Shown here one piece after another: positions 15,611 through 24,188 of a stretch of DNA of 64,000 bases. Each line of letters opens with the position of its first letter. Positions within the stretch are counted from its first letter, which is position 1. Source of the stretch: Mycobacterium marinum. GTDB lineage: Bacteria; Actinomycetota; Actinomycetes; Mycobacteriales; Mycobacteriaceae. The DNA lies in assembly GCF_003391395.1 (NCBI RefSeq), contig NZ_CP024190.1, forward strand, positions 2,418,001-2,482,000. Direction: 5' to 3'. The position numbers and the translations under genes are program-made. The notes below the pieces were generated by a model. It was not told the origin of the DNA and searched no databases. It saw only the letters and a program-made list of their open reading frames with translations.

Positions 15611-16658
15611 TTTTCACTGTCCCACCTGTGGTCAGCGCCTGGCGTTCGAGAACTCCGCGTGTCTGTCGTGCGGCAGCGCGCTGGGATTCTCCCTGGACCA
15701 GATGGCGCTGATGGTGATAACCGGGCGCGACCAGAGCGAGCACGCCGGCGCGGTGGCCGCCGACGACTATCGGCTGTGCGCGAACCTGCATCTGGCCGAA
15801 TGCAATTGGCTGGTTCCCGTCGGTCACCGCGACGGACTGTGCGAGTCATGTGCGCTGACCGTGCTGCGGCCCCACGATGGTGACACCGTGGGTCTCGCGG
15901 AGTTTGCTCGGGCCGAGGCGGCCAAACGTCGGCTGATCGCCGAGTTGCACGAGCTGAGGCTGCCGATCGTCGGACGTGACGAAGATCCCGACTACGGGCT
16001 GGCATTTCGGCTCCTGTCCAGTGCGCACGAGAATGTGATCACCGGGCACGACAATGGTGTCATCACACTGGATCTGGCCGAGGGCGACGACGTGCACCGC
16101 GAACAACTGCGCGTTGAGATGGAGGAGCCCTACCGCACCCTGCTGGGCCATTTCCGCCACGAGGTCGGGCACTACTACTTCTATCGGCTGGTTGCCCCGT
16201 CGGGTGACCACCTGGCCCGGTTCAAGCAATTGTTCGGCGACCCGGACGCCAACTACCAGCAGGCGCTGGATCGCCACTACCGGGACGGCCCCCCAGGCAA
16301 TTGGCAGGAGAGTTTTGTGTCGTCGTATGCGACCATGCATCCCGCCGAGGACTGGGCGGAGACCTTCGCTCATTACCTGCACATCCGCGACACCCTGGAT
16401 ACCGCAGCCTGGTGCGGTTTCGCGCCGGCATCGGCGACATTTGATCGGCCGGCGTTGGGTCCCAGCGCCTTTCCCGCCATCATTGATACGTGGCTGCCGT
16501 TGTCGTGGTCGTTGAACATGGTCAACCGGTCGATGGGGCACGACGACCTGTATCCGTTTGTACTACCGGTCGCGGTCCTGGAGAAGATGCGGTTCGTCCA
16601 TACGGTTGTCGACCAGGTGACGCAAGCACCGTGTGGTCCCGCCGCCGTCAGCGGTTAG
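15603..16658 (+). CDS. Putative zinc-binding metallopeptidase with zinc ribbon, Rv2568c-like
   Basis: This protein of about 351 residues begins with a zinc-ribbon-like CPTC...CLSC pair (Cys 6, 9, 20, 23). It has a further Cys pair at about 80-83 and a metallopeptidase motif HEVGH at 186-190 followed by YYFYRL. A conserved DWAETFAHYLH segment probably supplies another ligand. It matches the Pfam family described as putative zinc-binding metallo-peptidase, often found with transglutaminase/ATP-grasp clusters. The start is ATG 15603 (MRDFHCPTCG) or ATG 15594, both overlapping the upstream stop. It is convergent with the ATP-grasp gene, 22 bp apart. Confidence 0.85.
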   Translation: MRDFHCPTCGQRLAFENSACLSCGSALGFSLDQMALMVITGRDQSEHAGAVAADDYRLCANLHLAECNWLVPVGHRDGLCESCALTVLRPHDGDTVGLAEFARAEAAKRRLIAELHELRLPIVGRDEDPDYGLAFRLLSSAHENVITGHDNGVITLDLAEGDDVHREQLRVEMEEPYRTLLGHFRHEVGHYYFYRLVAPSGDHLARFKQLFGDPDANYQQALDRHYRDGPPGNWQESFVSSYATMHPAEDWAETFAHYLHIRDTLDTAAWCGFAPASATFDRPALGPSAFPAIIDTWLPLSWSLNMVNRSMGHDDLYPFVLPVAVLEKMRFVHTVVDQVTQAPCGPAAVSG

Positions 16659-16680
16659 GCGACTGTCTCGGACCTGCCTG

Positions 16681-19368
16681 CTAGGCGGGCATCGTCCGGC
16701 GTTCCTCGGGGCCCCACAGCGGCTGCATGCCGCCGGGCAGGGCCAGCTGGGTGTCGGTGATGACGTCGGCCAGCTCGCGTAGCGAGACGTGGATACCGGT
16801 CAACAATTCGGCCAACTCCGTGCGCCGCCCATCGGTGATTTCTTCGAGTTCGCCCGGATGCGACCGGCGCAATCGGGCGCTGATCTCATCCACCATCCGC
16901 TCCGGGCGCGAGGAACCCGAGGTGCCGGGCAGATCGTGGAGATTGGCCCGCAGCCGCTCCAGCTGGTAGACGAGAGAACGTGGATTATGCGCGTCGAAAA
17001 GCATCAGTTCATTGACGGCGGTAACGCTGAATTTTCCGACCGTGCGGCGCCGGTAGATCACCGACGATTCACAGACTTCCAGCGTCGATTCGATGATGGT
17101 TTGCTCGGCAACAACGCCGCGGACCGTGGTCAGGGTGTCCGCCAGCAGCGCGGTCAGCCACAGGCCCCGTTCGATGCGCTTGCCGATGTCCATCATCGTC
17201 CAGCCCACGTCGCGCACCATCGATTCGCTGGACACTCCGGACAGGGTGAGCATCCCGGACAGCGTTTGAGCCTGGGCTTCGGCAAGCAGCGCGTCGGCCT
17301 CGGCGAGCGATTGGGGCGGGTCTGACCTGAGGGTGACGGCGCGTTCGACGTCGGCCAGCACCATCCAGGTGTCGTTGGACAACTGGTCGCGCACCGCCCT
17401 GGCAGCCAATGCCAGTCCCTCCACCGACTGAACCAATGAACCCGGCCGCTCCAGATCCACGGTCATCGACCACAGCATCGAGGGAGCGACCGCGATCATC
17501 TCGGCGTGGTCGTTGGCGGCTCCGGTGTCGGTCCCGGTGATGTGGCCCAGCGTGGCCATCAGCACCGGCACGCATTCGCTTTCCTCGGTGTCCTGATGGT
17601 GCCGGAATAGGTGATAGCGCTCGCGGGCGACCATCAGCAGACGGGCCATGTTCTCGGCGCGCTCGCCATAGCGGCCCATCCAGAACAGGTCGGACAGCAC
17701 ACGGGGGGAACTGACCCCCAGGGTGCCCGCACCGGTCTTGATCGGCTGCAAAACCGACGGTTCCGCTACGGGCCGCGTCTCCGGTCCCGAGACCGGGGCA
17801 GCTACCGTCTCAACAATTGCACGTTCGGTTGGCCGAACCCAAATATCTTTCGCTGCAACGGATCTCAGGGTGTACGCGGCCGGGCCGGGGGCCAGGACAT
17901 AACCCAGGCCCCCGATCATCGGTGCGTAGCCACCGCGCTGGGCGACGGTGAACAACCGCATGCCAACCCCGGCCGACGACAGCACACCGGCGTGATCAGT
18001 GGGCGCCGACGAGAAGGTCGGTAGCTCCTGTCCCACCCACTGCCACGGCATCGCCTCAATCCGCGTTGTCAATTCGGCCAGCTGGGCAGAGGAGAGCGTT
18101 GGTCCTAGCCGGGTTTTCCCCCCGACGGTCGACTTGATCAGCAGCGACGGCAGATTCGCCAGAAGGTGCGAACGTTCGGTGGCGATACCGCCCCAGTACA
18201 TGGGGGCGCTCTGCAGCATCGGTTCTTCGCCGAGCAGGCGCTCTGCCAGCCCTGGCAGGAAGCGCATCAAGCCAGGGCTTTCCAGGATGCCGCTGCCCAG
18301 CGTGTTGACCACGGTCACGGCGCCGCGGTGTTGGGCCTCCACCAGACCCACCACACCGAGGCGGGAATCGGCACGAAGATCCAGTGGGTCGGCGTAGGAC
18401 GCGTCGAGGCGGCGAAGCACCACGTCGACACGTTTCAGCGTCCCCAGCGAGCGCATCCACAGCTTGCCGTCGCGGACCACCAGATCCGCGCTCTCCACCA
18501 GCGGGAAACCCAGCAGCGTCGCCAAGTACGCCTGGTCAAACGCCGTCTCCGAGTAGATGCCCGGGCTGAGCACCACGACCACCGGGTCCTGGGCGACATC
18601 GGGAGCCGCATCGATCAGGGCCAGACGCAGCGCCTGCGCGAACGGTGTGGTCGGCCGGGGAGCGATGTTCTCGTAGAGGTCGGGGATGGCGTGGGCGACC
18701 ACGCGTCGGTCGGCCAGCGCGTAGCCGGCTCCCGAAGGCGCCTGGGTCCAGTCGGCGTTGACCTGGTAGCTGCCGTCGGGTATCCGGCTGATGTCGCAGG
18801 CGTGTAGGAAAAGTTGATGGTGTCCAGGGACCTTGATGCCATTGGCGCCGCGCACATAGCCGGGATGGCCGAAGACGAGCTCGGATGGCAGCAGGCCCTC
18901 GGTGAGGAGCCGGCGTGGGCCATAAAGGTCCGCGAGCACCGCATCGAGCAGGCGGGACCGCTGCACGAGTCCGGCTTCGAGAAGCTCCCAGTCCTGCGCG
19001 GAGACCACCAGCGGTAGCGTGTCCAGACGCCACGGTCCGGGTTCGAGCCCGTGCAGACCGTGTTCCCCACGGGTGGAATCGACTCCGGTGTAGGTGATGC
19101 CGTCGTGGTCGATCAGGCTGTGCACCACCGAGCGCAGCCGGTCCAGGCCGGCTCGGCCGCGTTCAGCGACCGCGTCGGCCAGCTCGGTCCAGGCCGGCCG
19201 CACATTGCCGTCCGCGTCGACGAATTCGTCGTAACCGATGCCCGGGCTGTCGCGTACGTCGAACAGTGCTTCCTGAGCACGTGCAGTGCGGTACCCGGCC
19301 AGCAGGCGGTCGACGTCGTAGCGTTCGGCGGCGGCAACGGCCGCCGAACTACTCATGCCAAGTACCAT
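16681..19368 (-). CDS. Circularly permuted ATP-grasp / alpha-E domain fusion, Rv2567-like
   Basis: This 895-residue fusion has a circularly permuted type 2 ATP-grasp domain in its first half (PLPLV-like core, ADLYGPRRLLTEGLLP, VVVLSPGIYSETAFDQAYLA then TLLG, and ERSHLLANLPSLLIKSTVGG). An alpha-E helical domain follows from about residue 560 (SPRVLSDLFWMGRYGERAEN then MARLL). ATP-grasp enzymes join a carboxylate to an amine; this family is predicted to make or attach a small peptide, but no product is known. In many bacteria the two domains are separate genes. It starts MVLGMSSS at 19368 (a GTG lies one codon upstream). It lies 34 bp downstream of the amidoligase gene, so they form an operon. 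Confidence 0.88.
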   Translation of the reverse strand: MVLGMSSSAAVAAAERYDVDRLLAGYRTARAQEALFDVRDSPGIGYDEFVDADGNVRPAWTELADAVAERGRAGLDRLRSVVHSLIDHDGITYTGVDSTRGEHGLHGLEPGPWRLDTLPLVVSAQDWELLEAGLVQRSRLLDAVLADLYGPRRLLTEGLLPSELVFGHPGYVRGANGIKVPGHHQLFLHACDISRIPDGSYQVNADWTQAPSGAGYALADRRVVAHAIPDLYENIAPRPTTPFAQALRLALIDAAPDVAQDPVVVVLSPGIYSETAFDQAYLATLLGFPLVESADLVVRDGKLWMRSLGTLKRVDVVLRRLDASYADPLDLRADSRLGVVGLVEAQHRGAVTVVNTLGSGILESPGLMRFLPGLAERLLGEEPMLQSAPMYWGGIATERSHLLANLPSLLIKSTVGGKTRLGPTLSSAQLAELTTRIEAMPWQWVGQELPTFSSAPTDHAGVLSSAGVGMRLFTVAQRGGYAPMIGGLGYVLAPGPAAYTLRSVAAKDIWVRPTERAIVETVAAPVSGPETRPVAEPSVLQPIKTGAGTLGVSSPRVLSDLFWMGRYGERAENMARLLMVARERYHLFRHHQDTEESECVPVLMATLGHITGTDTGAANDHAEMIAVAPSMLWSMTVDLERPGSLVQSVEGLALAARAVRDQLSNDTWMVLADVERAVTLRSDPPQSLAEADALLAEAQAQTLSGMLTLSGVSSESMVRDVGWTMMDIGKRIERGLWLTALLADTLTTVRGVVAEQTIIESTLEVCESSVIYRRRTVGKFSVTAVNELMLFDAHNPRSLVYQLERLRANLHDLPGTSGSSRPERMVDEISARLRRSHPGELEEITDGRRTELAELLTGIHVSLRELADVITDTQLALPGGMQPLWGPEERRTMPA

Positions 19369-19402
19369 CACGCGCCAATTCGATGCCGGTTTTGCAGGAC
19401 CA

Positions 19403-22400
19403 TTACTGTTGCACGGTACGCACGCGTCGCAGGTCGAGGATGCCAGGCGCGCCGATATCGGTGAACATCCGGGCCTGCTTTTCCCGGATATCGGACAAGT
19501 CGAGTTTGCCCGGAGTGAAGCCGGTTGCCTCGAAACGGCGGGCGCGGCGTGACTCCGCTGTGACAGCGTTGACGGGTGGCTCGTCGTAGGCGAGCCCGCC
19601 GGGATGGGTGACGTGATACGTGCACCCGCCGCGCGAGGTTCCGGCGGTCAGGTCGATGAGTTCGAACTGCAACGGACCGTCGGCCGAGATGGTCGGGTGC
19701 AGCGCGCTGGGCGGCTGCCAGGCCTTGAATCGCACCCCACCGACGTGCACATCAGGGTTGTCGGTGGCCAGCAGCGGCACCGGATAGCCGTTGCAGGTGA
19801 CCACGTAGCGGTGGCGGTCGGCGCCGATCACGCGGATCTGGAGGCGCTCGACCGATGAGTCGACGTAACGGGCAGTGCCGCTGGCGGTGGACTCCTCGCC
19901 AAGGGTGTTCCAGGGCTCGATTGCCCCGCGCAGCTCGATCTCCACACCGTCGAAGACGGCGGTGCCAATGCGCGGGAAGCGGAATTCGGTGAATGGGTCC
20001 AGCCAGCTGGTCTCGAACGCGATGCCGTTCGCGCGCAAGTCGGCGGCCACGTCGGCGATGTCGTGAATCAAAAAGTGCGGCAACAGATATCGCCCATGCA
20101 GGTTAGCGCCGTGGCGGATCAGCGGAGCGCGCAGTGGTTGCTCCCAGAACCACGCCACCAGCGAACGCACCAGCAACGACTGCACCATCGCCATGCGCAG
20201 ATGCGGCGGCATCTCGAAACCTCGCAGCTCCAGCAGCCCAAGCCTGCCGCGGGTGCCTTCGGGACTGTAGAGCTTGTCGATGCAGAACTCGGCGCGGTGG
20301 GTGTTGCCGGTGATGTCGGTCAGCAGATGGCGCAGCGCCCGGTCGGTCACCCAGGGTTTGGCCGCACCGCCGGCCGACAGCCGAGCGATTTCGGCGAATG
20401 CAATCTCCAGCTCGTACAGCGCTTCGGCGCGGCCCTCGTCGACTCGCGGCGCCTGGGAGGTGGTGCCGACAAAGCGCCCGGCGAACACGTAGGACAGCGA
20501 CGGGTGCCGCTGCCAGTAGGTCAGCAGGGACACGAGCAAATCCGGGCGGCGCAGCAGTGGCGAGTCCTTGGGTGTGACGCCGCCCAGGGTGATGTGATTG
20601 CCGCCACCGGTGCCGCCGTGAGATCCGTCCACATCGAACGACTCGGTGGAGAGCCGGGCGAGCCGGGCCTCTTCATACAGCGTTTCCAGTTGCTGGCGCT
20701 GTTCTTCGAAGCTGGCGGTCGGTGCGACGTTGACCTCGATGACTCCCGGGTCGGGGGTGATCGTCGTCGATTCCAGCCGCGGGTCCGGTGGTGGGCCGTA
20801 GCCCTCGAGCACCAGCGGGCAGTTGGCCTTCGCCGCCGCGGCCTCGATGCGGGTGACGAGGTCTACGAAGTCTTCAAGCGCTTCGGTGGGCGGGATGAAG
20901 ATGTACAACAGCCCGTCGCGAACTTCGGCGACGATGGCGGTCGGCGGCGCGTTTTCCGAGTCGTCGAGCACCGCATCCACGGCCTCGGCGGTGGCGGGTT
21001 CCGGCAGTGCGTACCCCACCGTCACCGGGTCGACGTCAAAGGATGTCCGCGGCGGTTGCCAGCTGATCGAGTTCAGGGGCAGTCGCAGCCCGGCCGGTGA
21101 ATCCCCTTCGATCAAGACCAGCCGGCCGCGGCGCAGCCGCCAGTCTGCGCTGGCCCAGCCCGAACCGTCCTCGCGGCGGTGCAGGGGGAGCACGTGGGCG
21201 GCCGCGGATGTGACTGAGGCGTCGAGGCGGGCCAATAGCTCGGCACGGCCGGCGGGGGTGTCGGAGTCGGTTTCGGGGTCGAGGTCGTCAATCGGATCGA
21301 CGGGGTCGCCGGACGGCAGTCGCACCGTGGCCGCCAGCCGCGCCAGCGGGTCCTCGTAGGCCGGGCGTACCTGCGACAGGGGCAGTCCCATTCCCTCGGC
21401 GAATGCGCTGAGCACCTGGTAGGCGGCGTCGGAATCGACCGGAGTCGGCGGGTCCAGCCAGGGATCGGCCAGCAGCGTGGGGTCCGTCCACAGGGGGCGT
21501 CCATCCGTGCGCCGATACAGTGCAATCTGCCAGCGTGGCAATGGCTCTCCGGGATACCACCGGCCCTGGCTGCGTTGGACCAGCCCCTCAGGAGCCCAGC
21601 GGGCCTTGAGGCGAGCGGCCAGATCGGATGCCCGCGATCGCTTGTGCGGACCGTCGGCCGCGGTGCGCCACTCCTTGTCGGTCTGGTTGTCCACCGACAC
21701 GAACGTGGGCTCGCCGCCCATGGTCAGCCGGACGTCACCGGCGGCCAGGCGTTCGTCCACACGGCGGCCTACGTCGCAGATCGTCTGCCACGCCTCATCG
21801 GTGTAGGGCAGAGTGACCCGTGGGTCTTCATGGACGCGAGTGACGGTGTTGGAGAACTCCAGCACCGTGTTGCACACGCCGGTACCGCCGCTGATCGGAG
21901 CCGCGCTGGCGGGGTGGGGCGTGGCTGCGAGCGGGATGTGGCCCTCACCGGCGAACAGCCCCGACGTCGGGTCCAACCCGATCCAGCCCGCGCCGGGAAT
22001 GTAGACCTCGGTCCAGGCGTGCAGGTCGGTGAAGTCGGCCGCCGGGCCCGAGGGCCCGTCGAGCGCCTCGATGTCGGAGGCCAGCTGCACCAGATAGCCC
22101 GACACAAACCGGGCAGCCAACCCGAATTGGCGCAGGATCGACACCAACAACCACGCCGAGTCGCGGCACGATCCGATGCCGGTGCGCAACGTGAAATCGG
22201 GCGTCTGCACACCGGGTTCCATACGCACGCTGTACCCGACGTCGGCGTTGACCGCATGGTTGATCGCAACCAGGAAGTCGATGGTGCGGGTGCCCTCGGG
22301 CACGCTGAAGTTGGCCACCCAAGCCCGAACCAGGTCCCCGGGGCCGGATTCTTCGCCGCTTTCGTCGACGGGCCGCAAGTAGGGTTTGAGGTCCTCGGCC

Positions 22401-22738
22401 AGTGCCTTGGGGTAGGTCAGGCCTTCGGTCGGCCAAATTTCGGCCCATTCTTCGATGAAGAAGTCGAACGGGTTGATCACCTTCAGGTCGGCGATCAGCC
22501 CGACGGTGATGGTCAGGTGTCGCATCGGTTTGGGAAAGACCAGCCGGGCCATGAAATTTCCCAGCGCGTCCTGCTGCCAGTTGACGAAGTGTTCGGTTGG
22601 CTCGACCCGCAACGAATAGGCCTCGATGGGGGTGCGCGAGTGCGGTGCTGGGCGCAGCCGCACGACGTGCGGATAAACCTGCACCAGCTTGTCAAAGGTG
22701 TAACTGGTGCGGTGCTCCAGCGCAACTTTGATGCTCAT
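19403..22738 (-). CDS. Transglutaminase / putative amidoligase (DUF2126) fusion, Rv2566-like
   Basis: This 1111-residue protein starts MSIKVALEHRTSYTF. Residues 1-260 are a transglutaminase-like module with Cys191 (GIGSCRDSAW), His240 (DLHAWTEVY) and Asp256 (GLDPTSG). The remaining 850 residues form DUF2126, predicted as an amidoligase of the glutamine-synthetase/GCS2-like fold. Highly conserved stretches include LTMGGEPTFVSVDN, GSHGGTGGGNHITLGG, GNTHRAEFCIDKLYSPEGTR then GRLG, and RHGANLHGRYLLPHF. Together the halves could make and break peptide-type bonds on the same unknown substrate. An ATG six codons upstream (22756) is less likely as the start. It is probably the first gene of the operon with the ATP-grasp/alpha-E fusion. 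Confidence 0.88.
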   Translation of the reverse strand: MSIKVALEHRTSYTFDKLVQVYPHVVRLRPAPHSRTPIEAYSLRVEPTEHFVNWQQDALGNFMARLVFPKPMRHLTITVGLIADLKVINPFDFFIEEWAEIWPTEGLTYPKALAEDLKPYLRPVDESGEESGPGDLVRAWVANFSVPEGTRTIDFLVAINHAVNADVGYSVRMEPGVQTPDFTLRTGIGSCRDSAWLLVSILRQFGLAARFVSGYLVQLASDIEALDGPSGPAADFTDLHAWTEVYIPGAGWIGLDPTSGLFAGEGHIPLAATPHPASAAPISGGTGVCNTVLEFSNTVTRVHEDPRVTLPYTDEAWQTICDVGRRVDERLAAGDVRLTMGGEPTFVSVDNQTDKEWRTAADGPHKRSRASDLAARLKARWAPEGLVQRSQGRWYPGEPLPRWQIALYRRTDGRPLWTDPTLLADPWLDPPTPVDSDAAYQVLSAFAEGMGLPLSQVRPAYEDPLARLAATVRLPSGDPVDPIDDLDPETDSDTPAGRAELLARLDASVTSAAAHVLPLHRREDGSGWASADWRLRRGRLVLIEGDSPAGLRLPLNSISWQPPRTSFDVDPVTVGYALPEPATAEAVDAVLDDSENAPPTAIVAEVRDGLLYIFIPPTEALEDFVDLVTRIEAAAAKANCPLVLEGYGPPPDPRLESTTITPDPGVIEVNVAPTASFEEQRQQLETLYEEARLARLSTESFDVDGSHGGTGGGNHITLGGVTPKDSPLLRRPDLLVSLLTYWQRHPSLSYVFAGRFVGTTSQAPRVDEGRAEALYELEIAFAEIARLSAGGAAKPWVTDRALRHLLTDITGNTHRAEFCIDKLYSPEGTRGRLGLLELRGFEMPPHLRMAMVQSLLVRSLVAWFWEQPLRAPLIRHGANLHGRYLLPHFLIHDIADVAADLRANGIAFETSWLDPFTEFRFPRIGTAVFDGVEIELRGAIEPWNTLGEESTASGTARYVDSSVERLQIRVIGADRHRYVVTCNGYPVPLLATDNPDVHVGGVRFKAWQPPSALHPTISADGPLQFELIDLTAGTSRGGCTYHVTHPGGLAYDEPPVNAVTAESRRARRFEATGFTPGKLDLSDIREKQARMFTDIGAPGILDLRRVRTVQQ

Positions 22739-22891
22739 AGAAGCTGATCCCATCACAAGACTCTGCTGCCCGCAGCGCTTCGAAATTCGGTGTCGCCGTG
22801 GGCTTGACGGCCATGGGCAGCGTCACGCCGTCGCGTGTAACAACGGCGTTTCGGTGGCTTTACGGTTGGTGTTGCGGGGTGGACCGGGGTC

Positions 22892-23998
22892 CTACCCGAA
22901 CTGCGGTCCCGGCGGCGCCCCTGGGGGCGGACCGGGCGGCAGACCCGCCGGAGGCCCGGGCTGGCTCAGCTCGACAACATGGCCACCGGACAGCTTGCGC
23001 CAGGTGTAGGTCTGGATGAGCGAGGCAACCGGAATGCCGACGAGCATGCCGACAAAACATAGCAGCTCACCGGCGAGCACCACCGCGTACTGCACCAGCC
23101 AGGACAACGCGGTGTTACCGAGTTCGGCCCGAACCGTCGCGATACTGGACTTGATGGAATCGATCGGCGACAGCGATCGGTCCACGGCGGCGATGATCGC
23201 GAACTGCGCCAGGAAGCCGAAAATCAGGCCGGGAATGATGCACAGCACCGAGCCGATCGCGGTCAGGACGATCACCAGCAGGCCGGTGAGGATGACCGTG
23301 CCGAGGTTGCGCGGTTTGAAGAACGATCCGATGGTCACCGGCTTTCCGTCGGCGATGTCCAGGCAGCCCGTGGTGATACCGGCGTGCATGAACAGCACCA
23401 CCGCGAACACGGCCAGGTAGCCGATGAACATCACGATGCTCGCCAGCGGGCTCATGGTCATGTTCACGGTTTCCGAAGTGTTGCCGTAGGCGTCGGTATA
23501 GGTCGTGCTGGTGCGGTCGGAGAAAGCGAAGAAGAGCCCGACCATCACGCCGCCAACAGCGCTCAGGATCAAGCCGTAGATGACGATCGGAACCACCAGT
23601 GCCATGGCGTTCTGGGTGAACCGGTTCCACGCCCAGTTGATGGCTTCGCCCACGCTGAAGGGCGGCTTGGCCGGGCCGCCGAATCCCGGCTGGGCCGGGT
23701 AACCGGCCGGCGGTGGGCCGTAGCCGGGAGGCGGGGGTGGCGGCGGGTTGTACCCCGGGGGCGCGTACCCGCCCGGCGCCTGGCCGTAACCCGGAGGCGG
23801 AGGCGGTGGTGGGGTGCCGTAACCAGGAGGCGGGGGCGGGGCGCCGTAGCCGGGAGGCCCGGCCGGTGGTGCGCCGTAACCCGGCGGGGGAGGCGGTGGA
23901 GGCGTGCCGTAGTTCGGTGGTGGCGGGTAGCCCGGAGTGCTCTGATCGCCGCCCTGGGGGTCGGCCTGATTGCCCGGATTTTCTGGCGGCTGGCTCAT
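22892..23998 (-). CDS. Proline/glycine-rich multi-pass membrane protein, Rv2560-like
   Basis: This 368-residue protein has a low-complexity N-terminal half made of PPPGYG-type repeats (about 21-107), then a membrane domain with about five hydrophobic segments. These include ALVVPIVIYGLILSAVGGVM, ASIVMFIGYLAVFAVVLFM then HAG, TVILTGLLVIVLTAIGSVLC and WLVQYAVVLAGELLCFVGML. The C-terminus is again Pro/Gly-rich. It resembles Rv2560; the function is unknown. MSQPPENPGN at 23998 is the natural start, and the 18 codons upstream read through a strong hairpin. Confidence 0.85.
   Translation of the reverse strand: MSQPPENPGNQADPQGGDQSTPGYPPPPNYGTPPPPPPPGYGAPPAGPPGYGAPPPPPGYGTPPPPPPPGYGQAPGGYAPPGYNPPPPPPPGYGPPPAGYPAQPGFGGPAKPPFSVGEAINWAWNRFTQNAMALVVPIVIYGLILSAVGGVMVGLFFAFSDRTSTTYTDAYGNTSETVNMTMSPLASIVMFIGYLAVFAVVLFMHAGITTGCLDIADGKPVTIGSFFKPRNLGTVILTGLLVIVLTAIGSVLCIIPGLIFGFLAQFAIIAAVDRSLSPIDSIKSSIATVRAELGNTALSWLVQYAVVLAGELLCFVGMLVGIPVASLIQTYTWRKLSGGHVVELSQPGPPAGLPPGPPPGAPPGPQFG
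23678..23938 (-). repeat. PPPGYG-type tandem repeats within the Rv2560-like gene
   Basis: Residues 21-107 consist of irregular units of GYG(A/T)PPPPPP, about seven copies, encoded by GC-rich 30-33 bp repeats. Such cytoplasmic Pro/Gly/Tyr-rich tails are common on mycobacterial membrane proteins and vary in length between strains. Confidence 0.8.
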
Positions 23999-24021
23999 CG
24001 CTGTCCTAAGTGCTTCGGTAG

Positions 24022-24048
24022 TTCGCCCGCGCGGTGCGCACGGGCGAA
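24022..24048. promoter_or_regulatory. Strong hairpin upstream of the Rv2560-like gene
   Basis: TTCGCCCG (24022-24029) and CGGGCGAA (24041-24048) are a perfect 8-bp inverted repeat, with three more inner pairs (GCG/CGC) and the loop GTG. It lies 24-50 bases upstream of the minus-strand start at 23998, between two divergent genes. A 5' leader structure or an operator are both possible. Confidence 0.4.
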
Positions 24049-24188
24049 TCAAGCAAACCGGAACTTAGCAAATATGTGTGGCAGGCGCGCGCATTGGCGG
24101 CGCAGCGCTGGTAATCGGCTCCGGCGCATCCCCTCGGATGTGCTGCTCAACCGGTGATGCGGCTCAACTGGCGATATTGCGAAGTGGT

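Noticed and set aside
23678..23938. Possible CRISPR-like or satellite repeat
   Set aside because: The units are in frame, irregular and encode PPPGYG repeats of a membrane protein, without spacers.
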